A stretch of 64,000 nt of DNA from SXNM01 sp964586155 (GCA_964586155.1 CAZPHC010000025.1:30842-94841); one strand, 5' to 3'. Numbered from the stretch's first letter, positions 41,331 through 50,314 are shown. The notes: generated from the sequence alone by a model not told the origin. A program made the numbers and translations.

Positions 41331-43076
41331 CTAGGTGGCCGAGACCAGTACGATCAGCGCCAGCACCACCGCGTTCCACAAGGCGTGCAGCGTGATGCTC
41401 GCCCATAGCGAACCTGTCCATTCGTAGAGCACCGCGAAGGCGACGCCAAGCAGGACGTACGGCAGCAGCAAGGGCGCGGCGAGGTGCAGCAGCGCGAACG
41501 CTAGCGCCGACAGCACCATCGCCCAGCGGACGCCGAGGTGCTGCCGCAGCGTCCGGTACAAGAACGCGCGAAAGACCAACTCTTCGCCCAGCGGTGCGCC
41601 GACCACGACCGCCAGGGCGAGCGCGCCGACCTGCAGCGGGCTGTGGTCCTCGAGCAGCAGCCCGGCGACCGGATGCGGATCTGCGGCGGCTTCGGGCATC
41701 AACAAGGCCCAGGCCAACGCGCTCGCCAGGGCCGCCAGGGCCATCCATGGCAGCAGCACGCAGTAGCCGAGCACGGCCGCAGCGCTGGCCCGCAGCGCAG
41801 AGCGTTCGCCGTCGGGGTCGACGAGGGAGGCCGAATCAAAGGGCGACACCCCTCGACCGAAGGCCGAGGTCAGCGCCCAGGCCACCATCACGCCGGCCAG
41901 GGTCTGGAAGAGCACCGCCAGGCCGCTGCCCCCGCGCGCCGACGGCATCATCTCGACGAGGGCGCTGACGACCATGGTCGCCACCAGCCAGGTGCCGAGC
42001 CCGAGCGCGGGCAGCATCGGATCGCTGGGCCACATCTCGCGCGCCGGCATGCCGCCGAGCCGCGCGCGCAGCCAGCCGAACGCCGGCTCGCCACGGCCGC
42101 GTGCGGCGCCACTCGTCGCCAGGATGTAGAGTGAGAGGCCGACACCGAGCAGGCCGGCGAAGGCCAGGAACTCGAAGATCGTCGCGATCAGCGGCACGAT
42201 CTCGTCCTCGATCGTCTGCTGACGCAGCGCGGAGCTGCGGGCGAACTCGCGGTCGCCGCCGAGCGCTCCCAGCTTCTGCCGGATGCGATCCCGCACGAAC
42301 GGGCTCCAACGGATGCCGAAGCGATCCCGCTTGGCACGGGCCAGGGCGTCTTCGACCGATAGCGCCGCCGTCGAGGTCGGCGGGGCACCCACGGTGCGGG
42401 CCGTCGCCGCAAGGGCGGCACGCAGGTCGTCGTCGGGCTCGGCGACCCTGGCGGCGAGCTCGCCAGCCAGATCATGCGCGCCGACCGCCACCGCGTGCGT
42501 GATCACCTGGGTCTGCGCGTGGCGACCCAAGCGTGCGTCGCGCGTGGCCAGTCGCTCGGCGCGGCTGGCGAGCTCGCGGATGGAGGTCGCGACCATCGCG
42601 GCCAACTCGCCATCGGTGCCTGCGTCGCCGCCGTCGTGGGCGTCGCGGGTCGGCCCGCGTGGAGCGCGGCCATCCTCGGCTGGGCCGACGTCGCCAGCGG
42701 TCGTCGGGCTCGCCTCGGCCGCCTGGCCGATCGGCTTGGCTCGACGCAGCTGCGGTCGGTCGTCGTCGTCACCGTCGGTCGTCGTCGTGGCGCGCGCGAT
42801 CGGCAAGGCCGGCGCTGGCGTCCGCGCCTCGTCGTCACCCCGGGCACGTCGCTCCGCTGCGCGTCGTGCGGCCTCCGCCCTTCCCATGTTGCCAAGAAGG
42901 TACGCGACGTTGCGGACGCGCACCTCGAAGCTGATCGAGGCGAGCGCGGCATCGGGCGGCACGTTCGCCGGCGCCAGCACCGCGGCGAACGGCAGCACCA
43001 GCGCGAGCAAGCTCAGGGCCCACCACAGCGCACGCGGCCCGGGGAGCGGCATGCGAGGTTCACGAGGCGCTTGCAT
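41331..43076 (-). CDS. CPBP family intramembrane glutamic endopeptidase
   Basis: Polytopic membrane protease (581 aa) of the CAAX-protease/bacteriocin-processing superfamily. An N-terminal membrane helix is followed by a long hydrophilic, low-complexity loop (about 65-300) and then about eight hydrophobic helices. Superfamily motifs are present in order: GEELVFRAFLYRTLR (catalytic Glu pair, near residue 495), FALLHLAAP (His) and ITLHALWNAV (His/Asn). Proposed myxosortases, which process MYXO-CTERM tails, belong to this superfamily. The nearby genes 31901-34868 and 34961-37426 end in such tails, so this is a candidate processing enzyme, by context only. The ATG at 43076 overlaps the stop of the small lipoprotein gene (TGATG). 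Confidence 0.87.
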   Translation of the reverse strand: MQAPREPRMPLPGPRALWWALSLLALVLPFAAVLAPANVPPDAALASISFEVRVRNVAYLLGNMGRAEAARRAAERRARGDDEARTPAPALPIARATTTTDGDDDDRPQLRRAKPIGQAAEASPTTAGDVGPAEDGRAPRGPTRDAHDGGDAGTDGELAAMVATSIRELASRAERLATRDARLGRHAQTQVITHAVAVGAHDLAGELAARVAEPDDDLRAALAATARTVGAPPTSTAALSVEDALARAKRDRFGIRWSPFVRDRIRQKLGALGGDREFARSSALRQQTIEDEIVPLIATIFEFLAFAGLLGVGLSLYILATSGAARGRGEPAFGWLRARLGGMPAREMWPSDPMLPALGLGTWLVATMVVSALVEMMPSARGGSGLAVLFQTLAGVMVAWALTSAFGRGVSPFDSASLVDPDGERSALRASAAAVLGYCVLLPWMALAALASALAWALLMPEAAADPHPVAGLLLEDHSPLQVGALALAVVVGAPLGEELVFRAFLYRTLRQHLGVRWAMVLSALAFALLHLAAPLLLPYVLLGVAFAVLYEWTGSLWASITLHALWNAVVLALIVLVSAT

Positions 43077-43300
43077 CAGTGCAGCGCTTCCCGGTCGAGG
43101 GTGCGGAGCCCGATCTCACAGGTTCCGCTCGAGACGCGGCCGATGCGCTCCTTCCACCGCTCGCAGGCGCCATCGTCGCTGCTGCGCTCGCACAGGCGCT
43201 GCTCGAGCTGCTTGCACGGCGTCTGGCAACCCGCCAGCGCGGCGGCGACCGCCAACGCGACGAAGATCGTCGCATGGCCGCAGGCGCGCAGGCCCGTCAT
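43076..43300 (-). CDS. small Cys-rich lipoprotein
   Basis: The 74-residue product has a signal sequence with lipobox ALAGC (Cys 25) and a short mature part with five further-spaced Cys (CQTPCKQLEQRLCERSSDDG, then CERW and TCEI). It is not recognised. ATG 43300 gives a canonical signal peptide; an in-frame ATG at 43351 would add a Pro/Thr-rich leader. Its TGA overlaps the ATG of the CPBP protease gene by one base, so translational coupling is likely, and the two may act together in the envelope. Confidence 0.6.
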   Translation of the reverse strand: MTGLRACGHATIFVALAVAAALAGCQTPCKQLEQRLCERSSDDGACERWKERIGRVSSGTCEIGLRTLDREALH

Positions 43301-43470
43301 CGCGTGCGTCGGCAACCCCGGCGTCGATCCGGCGGTCGGCTCGTCTCGCATGGAGATCGCTTGGTTCACGCTCGCCTCGTCGCGCGTCGCCGCGCTCGGC
43401 ATGACCGCCCCGATCGGTCGGTCCTCCGGCGCACCGTGCGCGTCGAGGGTCGCAGCGAGCGCGTTCGCGG

Positions 43471-44415
43471 TCAACTCGTGCCGCGGCGCCCGGCGACCGC
43501 CGACGCTTGACGCTGCATCCCAGGGGGCGCGCTGCCGTGCTCGCCGCGGTGGCGCAGGTGGGCCAGGATCTCGGCGCGGCGTTGGCGCAGCTCCGCGCGC
43601 AGGCCGGCGAGGCGGCCCAGCGTCTCGGCCCCACCACAGGCGATGCCGTCGAAGGTCGTCGCGGCCCGGTTGTAGCGAAGCGGCTCGCCACGGATGTCGC
43701 TGCTGGCGCCGCCCGCCAGCTCGACCAGCAGGTCGCCAGCGGCGGCGTCCCACTCCGAACGCGGCCAGGGCGTCAGCGTCGCGTCCACCGTGCCACTGGC
43801 GACCAGGGCCATCTTGTACGCGAGGCTCGAGATCGCCCGGACCTGGATCTGCTCGGACAGCCCGGTCCACAGGCCCTTCTTCAGCTCGGTCGACGAGACG
43901 AGCAGGCGCAGCGCCTCGTCGGGCCGCGGTTGCGCGATCACCAGGGGGTTGCCCTGGCCATCCCAGGCGCCGCCGCCACGCCAGCCGAAGTAGCGCTCGC
44001 CTGTCTGCGGGTTGGCGACCACCCCCAGGATCGGCCGTCCGTCCTCGACCAGCGCGACCGAGATGCAGAACTCGTTGGTCTGCTCGATCAGGCTGCGCGT
44101 GCCGTCGATGGGATCGACGACCCAGACCAGCGGCGACTCGAGCCGCACCGGATCATCGGCGGTCTCCTCCGACAGCCAGGCCGCGGGCAGCAGCGCGCGC
44201 AGCTTGCCGAAGAGCAGCGCGTCGACCGCGAGGTCGATCTCGGTGACGGGCGATCGGTCGGCCTTGGCCCAATCCGTCACCGGCTGCAGCAGCATCGAGC
44301 GCACGAGCGCGACGCCTTCTTCGACGATGGCGCAGGTCGCCTGGGTCAAGGCGTCGAGGTCCAGGCCGGCCGAGCTCAGCAGCCGGGCGTCGGCGAAGCG
44401 CGGATCAGCGGGCAT
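43471..44415 (-). CDS. inositol monophosphatase family phosphatase
   Basis: Mg-dependent phosphatase of the IMPase/3'-phosphoadenosine-5'-phosphate family (314 aa, cytoplasmic). Metal-binding motifs are SPVTEIDLAVD, LSEETADD (Glu-Glu), WVVDPIDGTRSLI (the DPxDGT signature) and SEWDAAAGDLLVELAGG (C-terminal Asp). The C-terminal 45 residues are basic and not conserved. It could be SuhB-like or CysQ-like; the sequence does not settle the substrate. Its first 11 bp overlap the end of glpD upstream on the same strand. Confidence 0.9.
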   Translation of the reverse strand: MPADPRFADARLLSSAGLDLDALTQATCAIVEEGVALVRSMLLQPVTDWAKADRSPVTEIDLAVDALLFGKLRALLPAAWLSEETADDPVRLESPLVWVVDPIDGTRSLIEQTNEFCISVALVEDGRPILGVVANPQTGERYFGWRGGGAWDGQGNPLVIAQPRPDEALRLLVSSTELKKGLWTGLSEQIQVRAISSLAYKMALVASGTVDATLTPWPRSEWDAAAGDLLVELAGGASSDIRGEPLRYNRAATTFDGIACGGAETLGRLAGLRAELRQRRAEILAHLRHRGEHGSAPPGMQRQASAVAGRRGTS

Positions 44416-46096
44416 GGTCGGCCTCGATCGGCGCGAGTCGCCCCTGCTCGACGTGGGCGCGCAAGCCGTCGACCAGGGCGTCGCGGGCGCCGTCGGGCAG
44501 CCCGGTGCGAGCGCAGAAGCGCGCGGCGATGGCGTCCGCGACGTCGAGCACCCGCTCGCCGACGGCGTAGTACAGGCTGGTGCGACGCACGGTCAAATCG
44601 ACGAGATCCATGGGCATCTCGTTGTCGATCGACCAGTCGATCTCGGCCCAACGCGTGGGCGCGCCCGGGACGATCTGGCGCTCGCCGTCCTCGGATTCGC
44701 GGGCGAGGGTGGCGATGGCCACGCCGTCGCTGCCGTAGACGCGGGCGAGGTGCCCGGCCGTCGCGGCGCTGACGCCGCACTCGCGGCTCAAGGTCTCGGC
44801 CATCGCGTCGAGCGGTGCACGGCCGGTCGTCAGGCCTTCGGCCCCCGGAAGGCGCAACTCCGCCGTGATCGACGGCTTGGCGTGCCGGCGGCGGGCCTCC
44901 GGCAGCAGCGGGATCGCGGCGTCGATGGCCTGGGCCGCCATCAGGCGATACGTCGTCAGCTTGCCGCCGGCGATGATGACCATGCCCGCAGGGTCGACCT
45001 CGACGACGTGCTCGCGCGAGGTCTTGTAGGTGCCGCCGCCGTCGTCGCGGGTGCCGATGGCCAGCGGGCGGATGCCGGCCCAGCTCGACACGACGTCCTC
45101 GCGCGTCAGCGGACCGCCGCGCGGCGCGAGCGTCCGGTTCGCCGTCGCCAGCAGGTAGTCGGCGTCGGCGACCGTCGTCCGCGGGGTGCGCAGATCCGCG
45201 CTGTACGCGGTGTCGGTCGTGCCGATCACCGAGACCGTGGGCCAGGGCAGGGCGAAGACGATGCGCTCGTCGGCCGCCGTCATGACGATCGCCTCGGAGA
45301 GCGGCAGGCGCGCGCGGGGCACGACGATGTGGACGCCCTTGGACGGGCGGATCATGTTGCGCTTGGGCGTCTCGCCGGCGACCGCGGCCCGCACACCGTC
45401 GGTGAAGGGGCCCGCCGCCATCACCAGCGTCCGGGCGCGCACGTCCTGCTCGACGCCGGTGAGCTCGTCGCGCAGCACACCGCCGACGAAGCGGCCGCCA
45501 TCGACCAGGGGGCGCACGAACGTCAGGCGCGACACGCAGATCGCCCCCGCGGCGTGGGCTCCGCGCAGGTTGGCCATCACCAGGCGCGCGTCGTCGGTCT
45601 GGGCGTCGTAGTAGCGCACGCCGCCGCGCACGTCGGGCTGCAGCAGCGGCTCGTGCTCGAGCAGCTTCTCGCGCCGCATCGCGCGGTGGCGCATCACGCC
45701 GTTGAACGCCGCGAGCGTGTCGTAGATCGTCAGGCCGAGGTCGAGCATCAGCACGCCGTGACGGCTGCCCTTGAACACCGGCACGACGAAGCTCTGGGGC
45801 ACGGCGAGGTGCGGCGCGAGCTCCAGCAGGCGCTGGCGTTCGCGCACGGCCTCGAACACCAGGCCGACGTCGCCTTGCTCGAGGTAGCGCAGGCCGCCGT
45901 GGATCAGCTTGCTGCTGCGCGACGAGGTGCCCGAGGCGAAGTCGTCGCGTTCGCAGAGGGCGACGTCCAGGCCGCGCAAGGCCGCGTCGCGGGCGATGCC
46001 GGCGCCGGTGATGCCGCCGCCGATGATCAGGAGATCGTGGGTGCGCTCCGCCAGGGCGCTCAGGAGCTGGGGGCGGTCGCTCATCGACAGGCGCAT
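44405..46096 (-). CDS. glpD: aerobic glycerol-3-phosphate dehydrogenase
   Basis: FAD-dependent, membrane-associated oxidation of glycerol-3-phosphate to dihydroxyacetone phosphate, feeding electrons to quinone (about 563 aa). An N-terminal GGGITGAGIARDAALRG FAD site is followed by the GlpD signature DFASGTSSRSSKLIHGGLRYLE. The central TVSVIGTTDTAY block and ITAGGKLTTYR-like segment (IIAGGKLTTYRLMA) are present, as is the C-terminal helical domain with DLTVRRTSLYY. ATG 46096 was chosen; ATG 46084 is also possible. No glycerol kinase or facilitator is adjacent. The IMPase-family gene overlaps the 3' end and the dNK gene lies upstream. Confidence 0.93.
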   Translation of the reverse strand: MRLSMSDRPQLLSALAERTHDLLIIGGGITGAGIARDAALRGLDVALCERDDFASGTSSRSSKLIHGGLRYLEQGDVGLVFEAVRERQRLLELAPHLAVPQSFVVPVFKGSRHGVLMLDLGLTIYDTLAAFNGVMRHRAMRREKLLEHEPLLQPDVRGGVRYYDAQTDDARLVMANLRGAHAAGAICVSRLTFVRPLVDGGRFVGGVLRDELTGVEQDVRARTLVMAAGPFTDGVRAAVAGETPKRNMIRPSKGVHIVVPRARLPLSEAIVMTAADERIVFALPWPTVSVIGTTDTAYSADLRTPRTTVADADYLLATANRTLAPRGGPLTREDVVSSWAGIRPLAIGTRDDGGGTYKTSREHVVEVDPAGMVIIAGGKLTTYRLMAAQAIDAAIPLLPEARRRHAKPSITAELRLPGAEGLTTGRAPLDAMAETLSRECGVSAATAGHLARVYGSDGVAIATLARESEDGERQIVPGAPTRWAEIDWSIDNEMPMDLVDLTVRRTSLYYAVGERVLDVADAIAARFCARTGLPDGARDALVDGLRAHVEQGRLAPIEADHAR

Positions 46097-46159
46097 GGCA
46101 TCCGTCGCGCGCCGTCGGGGGCGCAAGGGACGGCCCGGATCGGCCGACCGGCGCGTATC

Positions 46160-46939
46160 TTAGGGATCGCCTTCGATCGCCGCAACGACACCGGCAGAAA
46201 GCGCCCCCGATGACCGCGCCTCGGGCTCGCGTGATCGCGGCCGCACCGGCCCGAGCACCGCCTCGAGGCTGGTCTGCAGGGCCAACTGGTCGACCATGTC
46301 GCGCAGGTAGTCCAGCCGCTCGGTCTCGATCACCATCTTCGGCCCGAGGTCGTAGGCCTCGAACCAGGCCTCGTAGGCCTGGTGCAGTGATCGCAGGTAC
46401 GCCGGATCGACGTCGAGCTCCTCGCGGCGGCCGCGCTTGCGGATGCGCCGACGGACGCCGGCGACGCTGCAGCGCAGGTAGATCAGCAGGTCCGGCCTGG
46501 GCAACGTGTCGCGGATCGCGCGGTACATCGCGTCGTAGGTCGCGTGATCGCGCGCCGCCATGACGCCGGTGCTCGCGAGGGTGCCAGCGAAGATTTCGGC
46601 GTCTTCGTAGATGGTTCGGTCCTGGACGAAGACAGCGCCGGGGTGCGCGTCGAGCAGGCGGGCGAGTTCGAGGTGGGCGCGGAACTTCGCAGACAGAAAG
46701 TACATCTGGCTGTGGAACGCGAAGCGCTCCATGTCGGCGTAGAAGTCCGTCAGGTACGGGTTGGCGTCGTTCGGCTCGTAGAAGGGCTGTACGCCGTAGC
46801 GCAGCTCGAGGAACGAGGTCAGCGTCGACTTGCCCGCGCCGATGTTGCCCGCGATCGCGATGAAGCGCGGCGCGGCGCTCGTCCGCGCCTGCGCGCGCGC
46901 GTCGTGCCGTCCGCCGGACTGCTTGTGGCTTGGCGTCAT
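46160..46939 (-). CDS. deoxynucleoside kinase
   Basis: Phosphorylates deoxynucleosides in salvage (259 aa). The P-loop is IAGNIGAGKST. The EPN segment YGVQPFYEPNDANPYL replaces the usual substrate-site block. The catalytic DRS-type motif is QDRTIYED and the Arg-rich lid RRRIRKRGRREE, all in the order of the dNK/dCK family. The length slightly exceeds typical bacterial dAK/dGK because of a Ser/Glu-rich C-terminal tail. ATG 46939 is preferred over an upstream in-frame start that adds non-conserved residues. It is divergent from the lipoprotein gene at 47107. Confidence 0.88.
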   Translation of the reverse strand: MTPSHKQSGGRHDARAQARTSAAPRFIAIAGNIGAGKSTLTSFLELRYGVQPFYEPNDANPYLTDFYADMERFAFHSQMYFLSAKFRAHLELARLLDAHPGAVFVQDRTIYEDAEIFAGTLASTGVMAARDHATYDAMYRAIRDTLPRPDLLIYLRCSVAGVRRRIRKRGRREELDVDPAYLRSLHQAYEAWFEAYDLGPKMVIETERLDYLRDMVDQLALQTSLEAVLGPVRPRSREPEARSSGALSAGVVAAIEGDP

Positions 46940-47106
46940 CGTCGGTTCCCCTGCTGCCTGGAATCCGGGTAGCATCGTCAGCGTTGGCCTGCAACCTTGC
47001 CCTCTGCCGCCGGCTGGGCGATCGTCGGCCTGACGCGTCGTCGTCGGCGACGGTCGAACGCCCGGCGCTGGGAGCGCGTCGGCGCAGCGAGCGGGGGGAT
47101 CTCGTC

Positions 47107-47520
47107 ATGCCTCGGATGTCATTGCCGATCCTGCTGGCCGTGGCGCTATTGTGCAGCGCGTGCCGCGACGATCCGGCCTCTGTCGTCAGCGCCGCCCGCG
47201 ACGCGCTCGCCGCCCAGGACGACGAAGGCTTCCTCGCGCTCTGCGCGCCAAACGCCTCAGCGCTGCTGCGCGAAGCCGCGTTGGTGCAGAAGCGCTCGGG
47301 TCGCCTGCTCAAGGTGCTGCGCGACGGTCGGCCGACCCCGATGCTGTTGCCCAAGGGCGAGATCGGCGAGGTCGTCGAGTCCGGTCATCGCGCGGTCGTC
47401 GAGGTGCGACAGGGCGACCGCAAGGAGCGCGTGCCGTTGCGGTTGATCCGTGGCCAGTGGAAGATCGACCTGATGGAGAGCGAACAGCTCTTGTTGGCGA
47501 TGCGTCCGGGGCCGCGGTAG
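47107..47520 (+). CDS. small lipoprotein, possible NTF2-like fold
   Basis: The 137-residue lipoprotein has lipobox VALLCSAC (Cys about 17). The mature part begins with an amphipathic helix VSAARDALAAQDDEGFLALC and then beta strands (EVVESGHRAVVEVRQGD, RVPLRLIRGQWKIDL). That helix-then-sheet order, with a terminal strand ending in WKIDL, resembles DUF4878/NTF2-like lipoproteins. A similar plan is seen in the product of the next gene, 9 bp downstream. Function unknown. ATG 47107 gives the signal peptide directly. Confidence 0.7.
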   Translation: MPRMSLPILLAVALLCSACRDDPASVVSAARDALAAQDDEGFLALCAPNASALLREAALVQKRSGRLLKVLRDGRPTPMLLPKGEIGEVVESGHRAVVEVRQGDRKERVPLRLIRGQWKIDLMESEQLLLAMRPGPR

Positions 47521-47528
47521 GGGGTGGG

Positions 47529-47969
47529 GTGAAGAAGGCGATCCTGACATTCCTGATCGTCGCGGTCATCGCGGGCGGCGTCTGGGCGTACATGCGCTTC
47601 GTCTATGTGCCGCCGGTGGACACGACCTTCCTGGCGACGGTCGCAGCCGCCCGCATCGGCGACGAGGAGACCTTCCTCGCTGGCTTCAGCGCCAAGTCGC
47701 GCCCGGTCGTGGCGGGCCTGCTGGGCCTGGCGCGGGGCCGCGACCCGCGCACGTCGCGCAGCCATCCGTTCTTCTTCCTCGTCACCGAGCAGATCGAGGG
47801 CATCGATGTCGAGCCCTCAGGAGAGGTCGCCTGGTTGACGCTGCGTCGGCCCGGGGATTCGGGCCAGAAGTCGGCCTACGACCTGCGCCTGGTCCTCGAA
47901 GAGCGCGTCTGGCGCATCGACGCGCTCTCGTTCACCGGCAAGCGCCGCGTCGAGGATCGCGCGCGCTGA
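47529..47969 (+). CDS. small membrane-anchored protein, possible NTF2-like fold
   Basis: The 146-residue product has an N-terminal membrane helix (ILTFLIVAVIAGGVWAYMRF, residues 4-23) and an extracytoplasmic domain. Its helix TFLATVAAARIGDEETFLAG and closing strands (DLRLVLEERVWRIDALSF) mirror the preceding lipoprotein. No family is recognised with certainty. GTG 47529 is used because the gene starts only 9 bp after the previous stop and the signal anchor follows at once. The pair may be an old duplication with different anchoring. Confidence 0.65.
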   Translation: MKKAILTFLIVAVIAGGVWAYMRFVYVPPVDTTFLATVAAARIGDEETFLAGFSAKSRPVVAGLLGLARGRDPRTSRSHPFFFLVTEQIEGIDVEPSGEVAWLTLRRPGDSGQKSAYDLRLVLEERVWRIDALSFTGKRRVEDRAR

Positions 47970-48003
47970 CGCCCGGCGTCGGCCCTGGGGCATGGGAGGT
48001 CGT

Positions 48004-48786
48004 GTGCGAGCACCTGCGGTCGACGAGCGCGCTGCCCGTGAGGCCATCTGCGACATCGCGCGCGACATCTGGCTGCGCGGGCTCGGCGCGGGCGGTGACG
48101 GCAACCTCAGCGTGCGCCTCGACGACGAGCGGGTGCTGACGACGCCCTCGGCGTGCCACAAGGGCAGGCTCAAGCCGGCCGACCTGCTGGTGGTCGACTT
48201 CGACGGGCGCGTCCGGCGCGGGCCGGCCGGGCGCAAGCCCTCGTCGGAGCTGGTGCTGCACCTCGCGGCCTACCAGGCGCGATCCAGCATCGGCGCGGTG
48301 ATCCACGCGCACCCCCCGGCGGCGGTCGCCCTCGAATTGGCCGGGATTCCGCTCTCGGCGGCGTACGTCTCGGAGATCGTGTTCTCGTTCGGCCTGCCAG
48401 CGACGGCGCCCTACACGACGCCGACGACCGAGACCGTCGGCGCGGTCCTCGGCGAGTACCTGCGCTGCCACGACGTCGTGATGATGCCGCGCCACGGCAG
48501 CGTCACCGTCGGCCCTGATCTCGACACCGCGTTCCTTCGCCTCGACGCGTTCGAACACAGCGCCCGCATCACGTGGATGGCCCACGCCGCCGGTTCGCCG
48601 ACGCCGATCGACGCCGCCGAGCTCGACCACTTGCACGCCGTCGCGGGCCGGGCCCGACCGGCCCCTGGTTGCCCGCCACTCGAGCCCGCGAGCCGCGCAA
48701 GCACGAGCGCCCCGGCCGGACGGCCCTGGAACGACGCGACCGTCATCGACGCCGTGCTCGCGGCGCTGCGCGGACAGCCGAGATGA
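48004..48786 (+). CDS. class II aldolase/adducin family protein
   Basis: Zn-dependent aldolase or epimerase of the fuculose-1-phosphate aldolase/ribulose-5-phosphate epimerase family (260 aa). Seen are GDGNLSVRL near the N-terminus, RKPSSELVLHLAAY (catalytic Glu), VIHAHPPAAVAL (two His zinc ligands) and MMPRHGSVTVG (third His). The substrate is not predictable. GTG 48004 is preferred because GGGAGG stands at 47994-47999; ATG 47992 in the same frame lacks such a site. The stop overlaps the pseudokinase gene by 4 bp (ATGA), an unusual pairing. Confidence 0.87.
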   Translation: MRAPAVDERAAREAICDIARDIWLRGLGAGGDGNLSVRLDDERVLTTPSACHKGRLKPADLLVVDFDGRVRRGPAGRKPSSELVLHLAAYQARSSIGAVIHAHPPAAVALELAGIPLSAAYVSEIVFSFGLPATAPYTTPTTETVGAVLGEYLRCHDVVMMPRHGSVTVGPDLDTAFLRLDAFEHSARITWMAHAAGSPTPIDAAELDHLHAVAGRARPAPGCPPLEPASRASTSAPAGRPWNDATVIDAVLAALRGQPR

Positions 48787-50174
48787 GCAAGGCACGCGCG
48801 CCCGGCGACTGGCTCGTCCGGGTCACGGCGTGGGGACGCCAGTCGGTGAGCGAGGGCGCCGGGCCGCGAACGGCCGAGAACGTCCACGAGATCGACGTGC
48901 TCGGGGGCCAGGAGCAGGCGTCGGCGCTGCTGGCCGAGGCGACACGTTGGCAGCGAGCGCGTCATCCGGCCCTGCTGCCCATGGTCCACGCGAGCCTCGC
49001 CGCGGATGGTCGCTCGGCGCGGCTCTGCTGGCAGGCGCCGCAGGGTTCGACGCTGCAAGAGGTGTCCGAGCGCCACGGCGCCATGTCCGAGGCGCTGGTC
49101 GCCGCGCTGGCCGTCGATGTCGCCGCCGCGTTGGTGCTGGTGCACGCCCGCGACCTCGTCGTGGGGCGCCTGTCCTGGTGCAACCTCTACCTCGCGCCGC
49201 CAGGCAGCGACGGCCTCAGCGCGGTGCGCGTCCTCGACGCGGGGTTGCCGTCGCTGATCGCGCACGCCGGCCACCAGATCGGCGGCAGCCAGGATCGCAC
49301 GTTCGCGCTGCTGTACGAAGAGCCGGCCTTCGTCGCGCCCGAGGTGGCGCAGGGCCGCGATCCCGGCCCCGCCGCCGACACCTTCTCGCTCTGCGCGACG
49401 TTGGCGTCCCTGCTGCTCGGACGCCGCCTGTTCGAGGGCGGCAACGCCCTGCTGCTGCGCCACGCGATCGAGGCCGGCGTCGCCGACGACCTCGCCGACG
49501 AGCTGCGCTCGCTCGCGCCGACGTTGGCACCGGCGCTGCTCGCGGGGCTGTCGCCGCAGCCGCTGGCCCGTTCGGGGGCGCTGAGCGACCTGCGCGCCGC
49601 GCTCGCCGAGCGCCTCGGCGACGACGGGATCGCGATCGTGTCGATCGTCCGCGGCGGTGGCCCGTGGCGCATGGGCTCGCCCGTCATCGCGCTCGCCGCC
49701 TGGGCCGGTGCTGGTGCCTTCGCGGACCGCTTCGGTCGCGTCAGCGAGCGACTCGTCGGGGCCCGGCCCGCGGCGGCATGGAGCGTGGCCGGGCCGGACC
49801 CGCTCGGCGCGCCGAGCGACGGGGGCGAAGTCCCTGCGGCCGTGGCGGTGCCATCGGCCCGTCCGGCGTCCGAAGGCGTCGTCGACGCCCTGCAGCGGGC
49901 CAAGCTCGAGAGCGCGATGCGCCAGCTCGACATGCAGCGGGCGCTGACCGATCGCGAGCGCGTCAAGCCCAGGAGGATCACGCTCGACCTGATCGTCCTC
50001 GTCGTGACGGCGGCGGTGGCGGCGGCGATGGTCTGGATGGCGACGCGCGAGGTCGATCCCGTCGCTCGGACCGCACCCGGCACGGCCCACGCACCCGTGC
50101 CTCAGGCCGCGAGCCCGCGCCCCTCGCCCCGGCGTCCGCCCAAGGTGGTCCTGCCGTCACGCCGCGATCGCTGA
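48783..50174 (+). CDS. membrane-anchored kinase-fold protein, probable pseudokinase
   Basis: The 463-residue protein has a kinase-like layout but altered active site. The catalytic-loop segment reads HARDLVVGRLSWCNLYL, where active kinases have HRDLKPxN; Asp is replaced by Leu and Lys by Trp. The DFG position reads LDAGLP. The later PAFVAPEVAQGRDPGPAADTFSL matches the APE and subdomain IX region, so the C-lobe is recognisable. No clear Gly-rich loop or VAIK Lys is visible. A transmembrane helix (about 400-420, LIVLVVTAAVAAAMVWMA) is followed by a short Pro/Arg-rich external tail. Translationally coupled to the class II aldolase gene. Role unknown; a scaffold or allosteric partner is possible. 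Confidence 0.72.
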   Translation: MSKARAPGDWLVRVTAWGRQSVSEGAGPRTAENVHEIDVLGGQEQASALLAEATRWQRARHPALLPMVHASLAADGRSARLCWQAPQGSTLQEVSERHGAMSEALVAALAVDVAAALVLVHARDLVVGRLSWCNLYLAPPGSDGLSAVRVLDAGLPSLIAHAGHQIGGSQDRTFALLYEEPAFVAPEVAQGRDPGPAADTFSLCATLASLLLGRRLFEGGNALLLRHAIEAGVADDLADELRSLAPTLAPALLAGLSPQPLARSGALSDLRAALAERLGDDGIAIVSIVRGGGPWRMGSPVIALAAWAGAGAFADRFGRVSERLVGARPAAAWSVAGPDPLGAPSDGGEVPAAVAVPSARPASEGVVDALQRAKLESAMRQLDMQRALTDRERVKPRRITLDLIVLVVTAAVAAAMVWMATREVDPVARTAPGTAHAPVPQAASPRPSPRRPPKVVLPSRRDR

Positions 50175-50200
50175 CCACCGGCCGCGGTGGCGCAGGGCCC

Positions 50201-50235
50201 AAAAACGACCAAGGCCCGCACGAGGCGGGCCTTGG
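50201..50235 (-). terminator. rho-independent terminator downstream of tRNA-Ala
   Basis: On the minus strand, immediately after the tRNA 3' end, CCAAGGCCCGC and GCGGGCCTTGG form an 11-bp perfect stem with a loop of about five bases, followed by TCGTTTTT. It is the best terminator in the window. The opposite-strand pseudokinase gene ends just before it, at 50174. Confidence 0.85.
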
Positions 50236-50241
50236 TGTCGG

Positions 50242-50314
<73 letters not shown>

